Source: Bin52 sp965213935
GTDB taxonomy: Bacteria; Pseudomonadota; Alphaproteobacteria; Thalassobaculales; Thalassobaculaceae
DNA: 64,000 bases
NCBI GenBank assembly: GCA_965213935.1
Contig: CBDCAO010000011.1
Coordinates: 124,001 to 188,000 of the forward strand
Direction: 5' to 3'
The position numbers and the translations under genes were made by a program. Of the stretch, positions 17,809-26,864 are shown in pieces; within the stretch, counting starts at the first letter, position 1; each line of letters opens with the position of its first letter. The notes under the pieces are model-generated. The model did not search any database and was not told the origin of the DNA. It saw only the letters and a program-made list of their open reading frames with translations.

Positions 17809-18604
17809 GCCCGGAGCAGGAGCGGTGCCGGATGACGGCCTGATTCGGTTTGTGCCGCGGACCGCGGTACACGACCGTGACTGGCAGGAGAACAGACTCG
17901 AGGCCTGCGGCGTCGATCCGGCGCTGTTTGGCACGGCTGCTGAAACCGGGTTGTTCGGCCAGGACTGCTTCCGGATGATGACGCTCTCGGGTGAAACACT
18001 CGACGGCATGGTGCACATGGGACAGCGGTTCCGCCTCCACCGGCGGGTGGAACTCGGTGAACCGCTGCACCAGACCGGGTGGATCGCAAGCGACGAGATT
18101 CACCCGCGCGGCCGCTCGATCGTGCAGCGCTTCGCGTTTCACGGTACCGACCGGTCACCGGCGCTCGAGGCCGACATGTACCGGTTGACGCCGGATGCAT
18201 CCCGGATGGGGGTGCGGGAACGGTCGGGCAACGACGGCAGCGACCCGCGGGAGGGACTGGTGCACCTCGCCGACCGGACCATGCGACCGGATGACGTGAC
18301 CGGGTTCTCGAGCGATGTCGGCAACCGCATCCACTTCGAACCGGCGTTCGCGGCCCGCTACGGCTACCGCGCCCCTCTCGCCCAGGGGATCCAGACCCAG
18401 GTCTGGATGATGGGCCTGCTCACGGCCCGTGGAGTGCCCGTCGCCCTCGACGTGACCGCCCGGTTCGCCCGTCCCGTCCACTGGGACGACGAGATCTCGC
18501 TGTGGAGCAGCTCGCCGGCCCCGGGTGCGGGCGACGTGGTCCGTGTCATCGATCCGCAGGGCATGCTGAAGGCCGAGATGCGGATCGCGCAGCTGCGCCG
18601 GTAG
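17801..18604 (+). CDS. MaoC-like / FAS1-like dehydratase (hotdog fold)
   Basis: This 267-aa protein resembles double-hotdog dehydratases of the HTD2/mesaconyl-CoA hydratase group. The N-terminal half carries the FAS1-like part (MTLSGETLDGMVHMGQRFRLHRRVELGEPLHQTGWI). The C-terminal half has the MaoC-type catalytic helix region (DDVTGFSSDVGNRIHFEPAFAARYGYRAPLAQGIQTQVWMM), with an Asp/His pair in the expected place. Such enzymes add or remove water from enoyl or hydroxyacyl thioesters. It sits between an SDR and an acyl-CoA ligase, which fits a small thioester pathway. Confidence 0.85.
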   Translation: MGEPGAGAVPDDGLIRFVPRTAVHDRDWQENRLEACGVDPALFGTAAETGLFGQDCFRMMTLSGETLDGMVHMGQRFRLHRRVELGEPLHQTGWIASDEIHPRGRSIVQRFAFHGTDRSPALEADMYRLTPDASRMGVRERSGNDGSDPREGLVHLADRTMRPDDVTGFSSDVGNRIHFEPAFAARYGYRAPLAQGIQTQVWMMGLLTARGVPVALDVTARFARPVHWDDEISLWSSSPAPGAGDVVRVIDPQGMLKAEMRIAQLRR

Positions 18605-18616
18605 CGGAGCTGGCGC

Positions 18617-20191
18617 GTGCGGACCGTGCCCGAACTCCTGGCCCGTGCCGCCCGGCGGGAGGCCGGACTGCACTTCGAGGACGGCACCGCGACCTGGAGC
18701 GGCCTCGAGGCAGAGTCGGCCCGCGCCGCGGCGGGGCTGCGCGCCCTTGGTGTCGGCCCGGGCGACCGGGTCGGGCTGTGGCTGCCCAACGACCGCGCCT
18801 GGCTGGTGCTGCTTGTCGCCTGCTGCCGGATCGGTGCCATCGCGGTTGCCGTGAACACCAGGTTCAGGCGTCACGAGATGGACGACCTGGTACGCCGGCT
18901 CCGGCCCCGGGTGATTGCCTGGGTTCCTCGGCTCGGACGGGCGGACCATGCGGCGGTTCTTGCCGGAGTGGACTGGAGCGACCCGGTGACACTGGTGCAC
19001 TGCGGGGACGACGCGGTGGCGGAGGTCCCGGGAGTGGCCGCAACCGGCTACCGTGACCTGCTGGCGGCACCGCCCGAGCATGGCAGCGCCAGTGGCGAGC
19101 AGGTCTGCTGCATCTTCCTGTCATCGGGCACCACCGGCCGGTCCAAGTTCGTGATGCATCGCCAGGACAGCGTCGTGCGCCATGCCACGGCGGTGGCCCG
19201 CACTCTCGAACTCGCAGCGCCCGGCACCATGGTGATGCAGGCGTTGCCGTTCTGCGGAGTGTTCGGGTTCATGCTCATGACGGCGACAATGGCCGCCGGG
19301 GCGGCGATGGTAGTTCCCCGGATCTTCGATGCGGACCGTTGTGCCCGGCTCGCCCGGGAGTACCGTGTGACCCACCTTGCCGGCAGCGACGACATGTTCT
19401 CCCGTCTGCTGCGTGAGGGCGAGCGGATCAGCGGCGGTGCGACGCGGCCGTTCCCGGACCTTCGCCGCTGTCCCTACGCACAGTTCAATCCGGCGCTCGC
19501 GGAGTTTCCCGCGACGGCGATGAAACGTGGCGTGCCGCTGATCGGGCCGTTCGGAATGAGCGAGGTGTTCTCGTTTTTCTCGCTCCGCCGGCCGACCGAT
19601 CCGCCGGAATTGCGGGCAGAGGCCGGCGGTCATCCGGTGGACCCGGACGCCGCGGTGCGGGTGAGGGACCCGGTCACCGGCCGGCTTGTGAGCGACGGCG
19701 AGGTCGGCGAAATCGAGATCAGCAGCCCGTCGCGGTTCGCCGGATACTTCGAGGATGAGGATGCGACCAGGGCCGCGTTCACGTCCGATGGCTGGTTGCG
19801 GTCCGGGGATCTCGGCACCATGGCGCCTGACGGGTCGTTTACCTATCTCTCGCGCATGGGTGATGCGCTGCGCCTTGGCGGCTTTCTGGTCAACCCGCTC
19901 GAGATCGAGGCCCGTCTGTGCTCCCACCCGCAGGTCGCCGATGCCCAGGTGGTGGCGGTGGACACGGACCGCGGGACCCGTCCGGTCGCCTTTGTCGTTC
20001 CCGGCCGCGACGGCGTGTGCGACGAACAGGCGCTGGTCGCGCACTGCGCGAGCGATCTCGCACCCTTCAAGGTGCCGGTACGCTGCTTCCCCGTCACTGC
20101 GTTTCCGGTGACCGAGAGCCCGAACGGGACCAAGATTCGCAAGGAACGGCTGCGGGCCATGGCCCGGGACGCGCTCGCCCCGGGGGAGTGA
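18617..20191 (+). CDS. Class I adenylate-forming acyl-CoA synthetase (AMP-binding)
   Basis: This 524-aa ligase shows the phosphate-binding loop CCIFLSSGTTGRSKFVMH, the IGPFGMSEVFSFFSLR aromatic/glutamate segment, the SDGWLRSGDLGTM aspartate region and the C-terminal GTKIRKERLRAM lysine motif. It should activate a carboxylate to acyl-AMP and then acyl-CoA. The start is a GTG at 18617, giving MRTVPELLARAARREAGLHFEDG; there are 12 bases after the MaoC-like stop. It completes an SDR/dehydratase/ligase operon. The native acid is unknown. Confidence 0.93.
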   Translation: MRTVPELLARAARREAGLHFEDGTATWSGLEAESARAAAGLRALGVGPGDRVGLWLPNDRAWLVLLVACCRIGAIAVAVNTRFRRHEMDDLVRRLRPRVIAWVPRLGRADHAAVLAGVDWSDPVTLVHCGDDAVAEVPGVAATGYRDLLAAPPEHGSASGEQVCCIFLSSGTTGRSKFVMHRQDSVVRHATAVARTLELAAPGTMVMQALPFCGVFGFMLMTATMAAGAAMVVPRIFDADRCARLAREYRVTHLAGSDDMFSRLLREGERISGGATRPFPDLRRCPYAQFNPALAEFPATAMKRGVPLIGPFGMSEVFSFFSLRRPTDPPELRAEAGGHPVDPDAAVRVRDPVTGRLVSDGEVGEIEISSPSRFAGYFEDEDATRAAFTSDGWLRSGDLGTMAPDGSFTYLSRMGDALRLGGFLVNPLEIEARLCSHPQVADAQVVAVDTDRGTRPVAFVVPGRDGVCDEQALVAHCASDLAPFKVPVRCFPVTAFPVTESPNGTKIRKERLRAMARDALAPGE

Positions 20192-20394
20192 GCCGGAGCG
20201 AGTGTGAACAGGAGACGGAGCCCGGGTCCGTCCTGCAGTGCGACCGGCTCCCGCATGACGCGTGCAATACTGCTCATCACCGCGCCCCGGGGCGGCATCC
20301 TCGGCAGGGACGGGATCGGGGCCGAACGGACCCGTCCCGCTGAGCCAGCGCGTGCAGGTGCTGCCCGGCCGGGCGGGGTAAGCCAGCCTCTCGC

Positions 20395-21195
20395 TCAGCG
20401 TCCCCTGAACACCGGACTGCGCCGTTCCATGAAGGCCCTGATGCCTTCGGCGTGGTCCTCGGTCAGCATGCTGTCCGCCATCCGCTCGGCCTCCATCTGC
20501 AGCTGGGATTCCATCGAGAGGTGATGGACCTGGTTGAACAGCGCCTTGGCGTTGGCGTAGGCCCGGGTCGGGCCGGCGGCGAGACGGGCCGCAAGCGCGC
20601 GGGTTTCCTCCTCCAGCCTGTCGGCCGCGACCACCCGGTTCACCAGGCCGAGATCGAGCGCGCGGCGGGCATCGAACCGCTCTCCGAGCAGGGCGAGTTC
20701 CATCTGGTGCTTCATGCCCAGGGTGCGGCCGATAAAGTAGGAGGAACCGCCGTCCGGGCTGGCGCCGATGTGGCAGTAGGCGAGCGTGAAGAAGGCATCC
20801 TCGGCCGCAATCGCCAGGTCGCAGGCCGCGACAAGGCCCATGCCGAAACCGGCGACTGCCCCGTTGATGCTGGCGATCACCGGCTTGCCCATGCGGCGGA
20901 TCGCGAACAGCGGCAGGTGCAGCAGGTGGATGCCCTCCAGGATCGCCTGGCGCCGCTCGGCGTCCGGCAGGTCGAGGCGCCCGATCATCGAGCGGATGTC
21001 GCCACCGGCCTGGAAGTGGTTGCCGGCTCCCGTGATGACCACCGCGCGGGCCTCCTCGTCGAATTCGAGCGCGCCGATCACCTCGCGCAGGGCGGTGCGC
21101 ATCGCCGGCGTGAGTGCGTTACGCACCTCCGGCTGGTTCAGGGTGACGGTTGCAATGCCGTCGGTGACGTCGAGGCGGACCGGGTCGGTGGTCAT
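20395..21195 (-). CDS. Enoyl-CoA hydratase/isomerase family protein
   Basis: This 266-aa crotonase starts MTTDPVRLDVTDGIATVTLNQPE and has both oxyanion-hole segments: NHFQAGGDIRSMIG and NGAVAGFGMGLVAACDLAIAA. In the active-site helix, IGASPDGGSSYFIGRTLG carries an aspartate where classical hydratases have the second glutamate; this is common in isomerase-like and other crotonases. The start at 21195 is set by this standard N-terminus; the open frame upstream overlaps the divergent cyclase gene. It is separated from that gene by 66 bases that must hold divergent promoters. Confidence 0.92.
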   Translation of the reverse strand: MTTDPVRLDVTDGIATVTLNQPEVRNALTPAMRTALREVIGALEFDEEARAVVITGAGNHFQAGGDIRSMIGRLDLPDAERRQAILEGIHLLHLPLFAIRRMGKPVIASINGAVAGFGMGLVAACDLAIAAEDAFFTLAYCHIGASPDGGSSYFIGRTLGMKHQMELALLGERFDARRALDLGLVNRVVAADRLEEETRALAARLAAGPTRAYANAKALFNQVHHLSMESQLQMEAERMADSMLTEDHAEGIRAFMERRSPVFRGR

Positions 21196-21261
21196 CGGGT
21201 CGGGTTCTCCGAGCAGGGTGCAGGTGGTAGCGTGCGGGTTCTGGCCGTCACGGAGAGTAGC

Positions 21262-22041
21262 ATGGGCACGCGTATCGTCGATCTGTCGGTGGCTCTGGAG
21301 ACGGGCATCATGTCCGACCCGCCGCGCAACCTGCCGGAGATCGAGTATCACGATCACCACGGCACGGCAGACGTGTTTACCTCCATCTTCCCGGGCCTGA
21401 CCGTTGACGACCTGCCCGGCGGCGAGGGGTGGGCGGTCGAGACACTGAAGGTCTCGACCCACAACGGCACCCATCTCGACGCTCCCTGGCACTTCCATTC
21501 GACCATGAACAACGGCGAACGGGCGATCACCATAGACGAGGTGCCGCTGGAATGGTGCTTCAACCCCGGAGTGAAGCTCGACTTCCGGCACTTTCCGGAC
21601 GGCTACGTCGCAACAGCGGAGGATGTCGAAGTCGAGCTTGCGCGCATCGGCCATGAGCTCAGCCCCTTCGAGATCGTGGTGGTGAACACGGCAGCCGGCG
21701 CGCGTTACGGACACGATGACTATGTCTCGACCGGATGCGGCATGGGGCGCGAGGCCACGCTTTACCTGCTTGAGCGTGGCGTACGGGTGACCGGGACCGA
21801 TGCGTGGAGCTGGGACGCGCCGTTCGTCCATACCGCGCGCCGGTTTGCCGAGACCGGGGACGCCGGGCTGATCTGGGAAGGACACCGTGCCGGCATGGAT
21901 ATCGGCTACTGCCACATCGAGAAGCTGGCAAATCTCGACCAGCTGCCGCCGACCGGCTACACCATTGCCTGTTTTCCCTGGAAGATTCGCGCAGCGTCCG
22001 CCGGGTTCACCCGGGCGGTCGCCATCTTCGCATCCGGGTGA
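21262..22041 (+). CDS. Cyclase-family (KynB-like) metal-dependent hydrolase
   Basis: This 259-aa protein has the zinc-binding HNGTHLDAPWHF motif (near residue 73) of the kynurenine formamidase/polyketide cyclase family. Further markers are GRE/GVRVTGTDAWSWDAPF and a C-terminal HIEKLANLDQLP segment that matches the family's HxxxxNLxxLP. Members hydrolyse N-formylkynurenine or open isatin-type rings. The rest of the kynurenine pathway is absent here, so the substrate is uncertain. Its stop is directly abutted, with no gap, by the stop of the opposite-strand mutT-like gene. Confidence 0.9.
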   Translation: MGTRIVDLSVALETGIMSDPPRNLPEIEYHDHHGTADVFTSIFPGLTVDDLPGGEGWAVETLKVSTHNGTHLDAPWHFHSTMNNGERAITIDEVPLEWCFNPGVKLDFRHFPDGYVATAEDVEVELARIGHELSPFEIVVVNTAAGARYGHDDYVSTGCGMGREATLYLLERGVRVTGTDAWSWDAPFVHTARRFAETGDAGLIWEGHRAGMDIGYCHIEKLANLDQLPPTGYTIACFPWKIRAASAGFTRAVAIFASG

Positions 22042-22458
22042 CTACAGCCAGTCCCGCAGCATTGCGACCAGCGGCCGGTCGGCCGGCGGCATCGGAAGAT
22101 CCCCGAGCCGGACAGGCCGCATCCACCTTGTGGCCTGGCCCTCCCTTGGCGTGATCCGGCCGTGCCAGCGCCGGCACAGGTACAGCGGCATCAGCAGGTG
22201 GAAACTGTCATAGCCATGGCTCGCGAAGGCGAACGGCGCGAGGCATGACTGTTCGGTATCGATGCCGAGTTCCTCGTGAAGTTCGCGAACCAGCGCCGCC
22301 TCGGGCGTCTCCCCGGGACCGACCTTGCCGCCCGGAAACTCCCAGAGTCCGGCCATCGCCTTGCCTTCGGGGCGCCGGGCAACCAGCACCCGGCCGTCGG
22401 CATCGACGAGGGCGGCCGCGACCACGAGCAGGACAGGCAGCCCGTTCCCGCTCACCAC
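22042..22458 (-). CDS. mutT: MutT-type Nudix hydrolase (8-oxo-dGTP diphosphatase)
   Basis: This 138-aa protein carries a complete Nudix box, GGKVGPGETPEAALVRELHEELGI (residues ~43-66), preceded by VLVARRPEGKAMAGLWEFPG, as in MutT. MutT hydrolyses oxidised dGTP to prevent A:T to C:G transversions. Placement directly downstream of argJ (three-base gap) matches a common alphaproteobacterial order, which strengthens the assignment. The length is normal for MutT without the C-terminal MutY-like extension. Confidence 0.9.
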   Translation of the reverse strand: MVSGNGLPVLLVVAAALVDADGRVLVARRPEGKAMAGLWEFPGGKVGPGETPEAALVRELHEELGIDTEQSCLAPFAFASHGYDSFHLLMPLYLCRRWHGRITPREGQATRWMRPVRLGDLPMPPADRPLVAMLRDWL

Positions 22459-22461
22459 CGG

Positions 22462-23694
22462 TCAGCTTCGATAGTCTGCATTGATCTCGATGTAGCCATG
22501 GGTGAGATCGCAGGTCCATACCGTCGCCCTGCCGCGACCGACCCCGACATCGACGTCGATCTCGACCTCCTGGCCCTGCATGTGCCGGGTCACCGGTTCC
22601 TCGTCGTAGTCCGCCACCCGGCTGCCCTCGCGTGCGATCGCGATGCCGCCGAAGGAGACCGACATGCGGTCGCGATCCGCCTTCTCGCCCGACTTGCCGA
22701 CCGCCATCACCACCCGGCCCCAGTTGGCGTCCTCGCCGGCCACCGCGGTCTTGACCAGCGGAGAATTGCCGATGGCCTTTCCGATGCGCCGTGCTGCCGC
22801 TGCAGACGTTGCACCGCGCACGGTGATGGTGATCAGCTTGCGCGCGCCTTCTCCGTCCCGGACCACCTGCAGCGCCAGGTCGAGCATGACCTCGTGCAGC
22901 GTCTTCTCGAAAGGCCGCAGCAGCCGGTCGCGATGGTCGCTGATGACAGGATGGTGCCCTGCCGCCCCGGTCGCGAACAGCAGCAGGGTGTCGCTGGTCG
23001 ACGTATCGCCGTCGACGGTGGTGGCGTTGAAGGTCGCGTCGGCGTTGCGCCGGACCAGCGGCTGCAGCACCGACGCGTCGAGGCGCGCATCGGTGAAGAT
23101 GAACGCCAGCATGGTCGCCATGTCGGGCGCGATCATGCCGGAACCCTTGGCGATACCGGCAATCGTGACTGGCACATCACCGATCCGGGTCGTGCGGCTG
23201 GCCCCCTTGGGGAAGGTGTCGGTGGTGCAGATCGCCCGCGCCGCATCCTTCCAGGCGGCAGAGGAGTTCCCGCCCAGGGTGGCAACCTGACCGGCGATGA
23301 GCCCGTGATCCAGGGGTTCGCCGATCACGCCTGTCGATGCCACCATCACCTCGCCGGGGCCGCAACGGACCACCGCGGCGGCGGCCTCGGCCATGGCCTC
23401 GGTTGCCTGCCAGCCCCGGGCGCCGGTGAACACGTTGGCATTGCCAGCATTGACCACGAGGGCGCGGGCGGCACCGGACGGCAGGTGCCGTCGGCACCAG
23501 ACCACCGGGTTGCCCGGAGCTGCCGAACGGGTCAGCACACCGGCGACGGAGGTTCCTGGCGAGAATTCCGCCAGCAGCAGGTCGGGGCGATTGCGGTACT
23601 TCAGCCCGGTCTCGGCGACCGCGAGGCGCACGCCGTCGACTCCGGGCATGTCGGGAAACGAGGCTGGCGCAAGGGGAGAGACGGGGAGATCCAT
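22462..23694 (-). CDS. argJ: Bifunctional glutamate N-acetyltransferase / amino-acid acetyltransferase ArgJ
   Basis: This 410-aa protein matches ArgJ along its length: NAGNANVFTGARG near residues 82-93, the KGSGMIAPDMATMLAFIF segment (about 183-200) whose Thr194 is the expected self-cleavage nucleophile between alpha and beta chains, and GRNAD-like NADATFNATTVDGDTSTSDT. ArgJ transfers acetyl from N-acetylornithine to glutamate in the cyclic arginine pathway. It lies between the PPIase gene and mutT, an order seen in many alphaproteobacteria. Confidence 0.97.
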   Translation of the reverse strand: MDLPVSPLAPASFPDMPGVDGVRLAVAETGLKYRNRPDLLLAEFSPGTSVAGVLTRSAAPGNPVVWCRRHLPSGAARALVVNAGNANVFTGARGWQATEAMAEAAAAVVRCGPGEVMVASTGVIGEPLDHGLIAGQVATLGGNSSAAWKDAARAICTTDTFPKGASRTTRIGDVPVTIAGIAKGSGMIAPDMATMLAFIFTDARLDASVLQPLVRRNADATFNATTVDGDTSTSDTLLLFATGAAGHHPVISDHRDRLLRPFEKTLHEVMLDLALQVVRDGEGARKLITITVRGATSAAAARRIGKAIGNSPLVKTAVAGEDANWGRVVMAVGKSGEKADRDRMSVSFGGIAIAREGSRVADYDEEPVTRHMQGQEVEIDVDVGVGRGRATVWTCDLTHGYIEINADYRS

Positions 23695-23738
23695 GTGGGG
23701 ACTCCGGCTGGTTGCGGCCGGCGGTTCCGCGAACGGGG

Positions 23739-24653
23739 TCAGTTGCCGCCGGATTCGGAAAGGGGGGTTCCGTCGACGTTGAACCGTTCGACGGTGGTCT
23801 TGGCGATCAGGTCCGCGATAATCCTGCCAAGCGCTGCCTGCGCCACGATGCGTTCGAGCTCCTGGCGGGCTTCCTCGAACTCGGGGACCCGGCCTTCCTG
23901 GCGCTCTTCAAGCAGGATGACGTGCCAGCCGAAGTCGGTGCGGACCGGTTCGGTTGTGTACTCGCCCGGTGACAGCGAAAACGCGGCGTCGGAGAATTCC
24001 GGAACCATGCTGCCGCGCGTGAACCAGCCGAGATCCCCGCCCTGGGTGCCTGAGGGACCGGTGGAGCGGTCACGCGCCAGGTCGGCGAACACCGCGCCCT
24101 GGTCGAGGTGTGCGATCACATCGTACGCTTCTTCCTCGGTCTCGAGCAGGATGTGGCGGGCTCTTGCCTTTTCCTCTTCCCCGAGGGTGGTCCTGCGGGC
24201 CTCGTACTCGGCCCGCAACGCGTCTTCGGTCGCGTGCTCGATCACCCGGTCGCGCAGGTAGATCTCCGTGATGATTTCGGTCTCGGCGCTGCGCACGCGA
24301 TCCCGGACCTCGTCCTTCTCGGCATAGCCCGCCTGGCGGCCGGCCAGGGCGGCGACCCGCTGGTTGATCACCATGTCAAGCAGTGCCGGGTACAGGTCCG
24401 CAAGCGTCGCCTGCCGGTACTGTTCCGGCAGCGCCTGGGCGCGCTGCAGGATCTCGTTCAGGTAGATCTGCTCGTCTCCGACCCGCGCGACCACCGTCGT
24501 CATCGGGTTGATCCCGGTTGCCTGGTCGGACGGAGCTGCCGCGGCGGGAGACGCGGGTGCCGCAGCAGTGCCGGAAGACTGGGCGTGGGCGGGCGAAGCT
24601 GCAATCAGAAGGGCGGCGACGGCAAGCGCCGCCGAACGGAATGTCGAGAGCAT
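23739..24653 (-). CDS. Parvulin-type peptidylprolyl isomerase, periplasmic
   Basis: This 304-aa protein begins with a signal peptide (MLSTFRSAALAVAALLIAAS then AHAQ), followed by an Ala/Pro-rich linker, a SurA-N-like helical region (ARVGDEQIYLNEILQRAQALP) and a rotamase domain at ~160-270 (ARHILLETEEEAYDVIAHL, GGDLGWFTRGSMVPEF, VRTDFGWHVILLEE). It should assist folding of exported proteins. The start at 24653 is chosen for the signal peptide; the frame is open further upstream without homology. In related genomes secA often lies beside this gene, but here the flank is decayed DNA. Confidence 0.92.
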   Translation of the reverse strand: MLSTFRSAALAVAALLIAASPAHAQSSGTAAAPASPAAAAPSDQATGINPMTTVVARVGDEQIYLNEILQRAQALPEQYRQATLADLYPALLDMVINQRVAALAGRQAGYAEKDEVRDRVRSAETEIITEIYLRDRVIEHATEDALRAEYEARRTTLGEEEKARARHILLETEEEAYDVIAHLDQGAVFADLARDRSTGPSGTQGGDLGWFTRGSMVPEFSDAAFSLSPGEYTTEPVRTDFGWHVILLEERQEGRVPEFEEARQELERIVAQAALGRIIADLIAKTTVERFNVDGTPLSESGGN

Positions 24654-24922
24654 GGAGCTGACTCCGGGACGCGGCGCGGACTGTGTCGGGAGTGCGACCG
24701 GTAGCAGATTGCCGGGGCGCTCACAAGCTCGCTGTAGCCGCACCGCCGGGTCCGGCGGTCATGGCCCCGCACCCTGCCTGCGGATAGCGCGTGCACCATG
24801 CCGGCGACATGTCCCTGGCCCCGGACTCCCGTTCCGCAACCGGCATCGTCATCCGCCGGGCCCTGTCAGAGAAGCGCTGCATTCGGGCGGTACCTCCGTC
24901 AGCGCCGCGCGACCGGCCGCAG

Positions 24923-25403
24923 TCACTCGGAGCATTCGCTCTCGATCAGGCGCAGGCGACGGTTGACGACCATTCCAGGAACGGGGTCGGGAGGAAGAAG
25001 CCCCGCTCGCGGCAGCGACATCATGACGTCGAGCAGCTCGCTGCGCACTCCGCAGAGCTGTTCGGCAAGAAGCATGCCAGCTGCGGTGCCGCGGGCGACC
25101 GGGCCGGCATCCGACCAGATGACGGCGTGGATCCCGTCGGCCACCCGTCCGAACTCCGTGCCGTCGTGACGTGTGAAGCCGAGCAGTCCACCCCAGGTAC
25201 TGACGAAGGAGATGTCCCCCAGGGTCGGGTCAGCGCCGGCGCAGCGCCTCGTGATGGCGGTGCTCCGAGCGGTCCAGTGCGTCGGGCTCGACCCGCTTGG
25301 TGCGGCCGTCGCTGAAGGAGTGGCGCAGGAGCAGCCGATGATCCCGGGTCAGGCGAACGGTACTGCCGCCTGCGTCGCCGACCGCGACGTAGAGGCGGCC
25401 CAG
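24923..25403 (-). pseudogene. Remnant of a DAO-type FAD-dependent oxidoreductase (frameshifted, N-terminus missing)
   Basis: Reading the minus strand, the frame from 25403 to about 25233 gives LGRLYVAVGDAGGSTVRL followed by TRDHRLLLRHSFSDG and RSEHRHHEALRRR. A one-base shift near 25230 continues as ADPTLGDISFVSTWGGLLGF, TRHDGTEFGRVADGIHAVIW and GTAAGMLLAEQLCG, ending at a TGA at 24923. Together these match the C-terminal third of DAO-superfamily flavoproteins (the WGGLLGFTR strand, then the small-G and A-rich FAD-contact helix). The N-terminal FAD-binding half is not found upstream. It is therefore a truncated and frameshifted relic. Family assignment rests on pattern recognition. Confidence 0.65.
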
Positions 25404-25898
25404 TCACAGGCAACGTTCCCGGCCACGGGCCGGGCCGCAGGTGGCGGTGTCGGCAGGGTCTGGTACCAGCCGTTCGGTTCTGATCCCGAAGGCAGGGTTC
25501 GCGTCTTTCGGTGTCCGCGGCCGAACATCACCGATCATTCCGTTGTCGGCAGGCCTTGCCTGGTAACCGGCGCGTCGGTGACCTCGAGAGGTTCGGCCCC
25601 CCCGGGAAGCGCCGGTTGGCCTGGGCCGGCCCGCATCCGGCACGACAACCCGAACATGCCGCAGGTCCCGGCGCCGTGACGCCGGGACCTGACAGCATGG
25701 GGATCCAGGGGGTCGGGAACCTCTGCGCCGCCGTCGACTGTCCGTCCGGACGGGCGCGGGGCGTCACGGTCGCTACAGTCGGCTGTCATCCGCGCGAAGG
25801 CAGCCTCCAGGAGCGTGACTGGCTCCCTGCCCTCCAGTCCCGGCGGAGTACTGCCGGCTCGCTTGAACCGGGTCCCGCGAGGCGGTTCAGTCCGTGCG
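25404..25898. other. Intergenic region, no gene recognised
   Basis: No frame gives a believable protein. The only clear structure is the hairpin at 25662-25691. This is the stretch where the missing N-terminal part of the adjacent oxidoreductase relic would be expected, but no matching sequence is seen. Confidence 0.5.
25662..25691. terminator. Strong stem-loop (12-bp stem, 6-base loop)
   Basis: Arms CAGGTCCCGGCG and CGCCGGGACCTG enclose CCGTGA. It lies 208 bases downstream of the stop of the small minus-strand gene ending at 25899. No T-run on either side, so its role as a terminator is uncertain. Confidence 0.4.
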
Positions 25899-26165
25899 TT
25901 ACTCGACAATCACGCGTCCGCGTCCCCGCCGAACGACGTAACCGCCGCGTCGGATGGAAAGGCTTCCATCCTGGACCAGTTTCCACAGCGTTTCCGAAAT
26001 GAGCGTTGCATTGCTGTCGCTTTCCGGCTCGGTGCCCTCGCTGGCCAGCCACTTGGAAAACGCCTCATCGGCAATGGCGGGGCCGAGGGACTTGCGAAGG
26101 GCGTTGAGCTTTCTCACCTGGCCCTTGGTAAGGGAATTTTCGTCGATCACGTGGAGTGTCTCCAA
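25899..26165 (-). CDS. Small conserved hypothetical protein (88 aa)
   Basis: This short protein reads METLHVIDENSLTKGQVRKL and continues with predicted helices (NALRKSLGPAIADEAFSKWLASE), a linker, another helix (NATLISETLWKLVQDGSL) and a basic C-terminal strand (RRGGYVVRRGRGRVIVE). It is soluble with no membrane segment. I recall similar small proteins of unknown function in alphaproteobacteria, but no activity is known to me. The start would be a TTG at 26165; an internal GTG at 26150 is an alternative. A tandem 8-base repeat (GTCAGGTT twice) sits just upstream. The helix-helix-basic strand layout could suit nucleic-acid binding, which is a guess. Confidence 0.7.
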   Translation of the reverse strand: METLHVIDENSLTKGQVRKLNALRKSLGPAIADEAFSKWLASEGTEPESDSNATLISETLWKLVQDGSLSIRRGGYVVRRGRGRVIVE

Positions 26166-26864
26166 TTGTCAGGTTGTCAGGTTGCTTGGAACGGTTGGAG
26201 AAAAGACCAGCGCATGCCAGGTTCTCGCCCAATACTCTCACCGTTCATCACCCTCTGTTCAATCGACAGGGGTCACGATCGGGCATTGTTCAAGCACACG
26301 TGTTGCACGGTCTATCAGAAAATGGCCTGGAATGCCAACAGCTGTATACCGGTCAGACAAATCGGCAAAAGTTGCCGTGCGGCATTCGGTTCGACAACGG
26401 TCCAGGGTTACGACTGCGACTGCAACGAGCAATGAGGTCGGCAAGTTCGCACGTCCATGCTTCGCAGAACATCGGCGCCTGCAAGAACAGGGTCCCGCAA
26501 CGCGGGACACCTGCTTCCAACGGGTTGGAAAACGCATCGGTCTTGCGATGACGCACCCGATTCACCGACCGGATGATGTGCCGACCGACGCGGTTTCCCT
26601 GTCTGTCCGACTGACGGGCCGAATCGTGGTGTGGCCGGCAAAAGTGACGGGTGGCGGACTCCGCAATATCCGTCGCGACCCCCGGGTAATTCCGGTTCAC
26701 GACTTCGGCTTCTGTCCGGGCAATCTGTCCGGCATGCGGGTGAACTCCGTCTGGCGGCCTTGTTGCGCCATGCATCAGCCGACCCGGCAGAAGAGCCCGA
26801 TGCCGGCTACCGGCAACACTCTGTGGGCGTCGGGAAGCGTGGTGGATCATCCCGCTCCGTTGCT
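26166..26864. other. Intergenic region of about 700 bases, no gene recognised
   Basis: Several overlapping open frames exist, but none has recognisable protein features or a ribosome-binding site. Composition is slightly richer in A/T than the flanking genes. It contains the tandem GTCAGGTT repeat at its left edge and the hairpin at 26488-26513. A minus-strand frame at 26259-26537 has a vaguely thioredoxin-like run (DLSDRYTAVGIPGHFLIDR), too weak to call. Confidence 0.5.
26488..26513. terminator. Stem-loop in the 26.2-26.9 kb gap
   Basis: Seven-base stem GTCCCGC/GCGGGAC with an AAC loop, extended by CAGG/CCTG around a single bulged A. It lies about 350 bases downstream of the phytochelatin synthase-like gene on the minus strand. 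No T-tract, so the function is open. Confidence 0.35.

Noticed and set aside
20452..21261. Upstream extension of the cyclase reading frame
   Set aside because: It covers the opposite-strand enoyl-CoA hydratase and has no homology; the family start is at 21262.
26259..26537. Possible thioredoxin-like minus-strand gene
   Set aside because: The match is a short run only, there is no active-site Cys pair and no ribosome-binding site.
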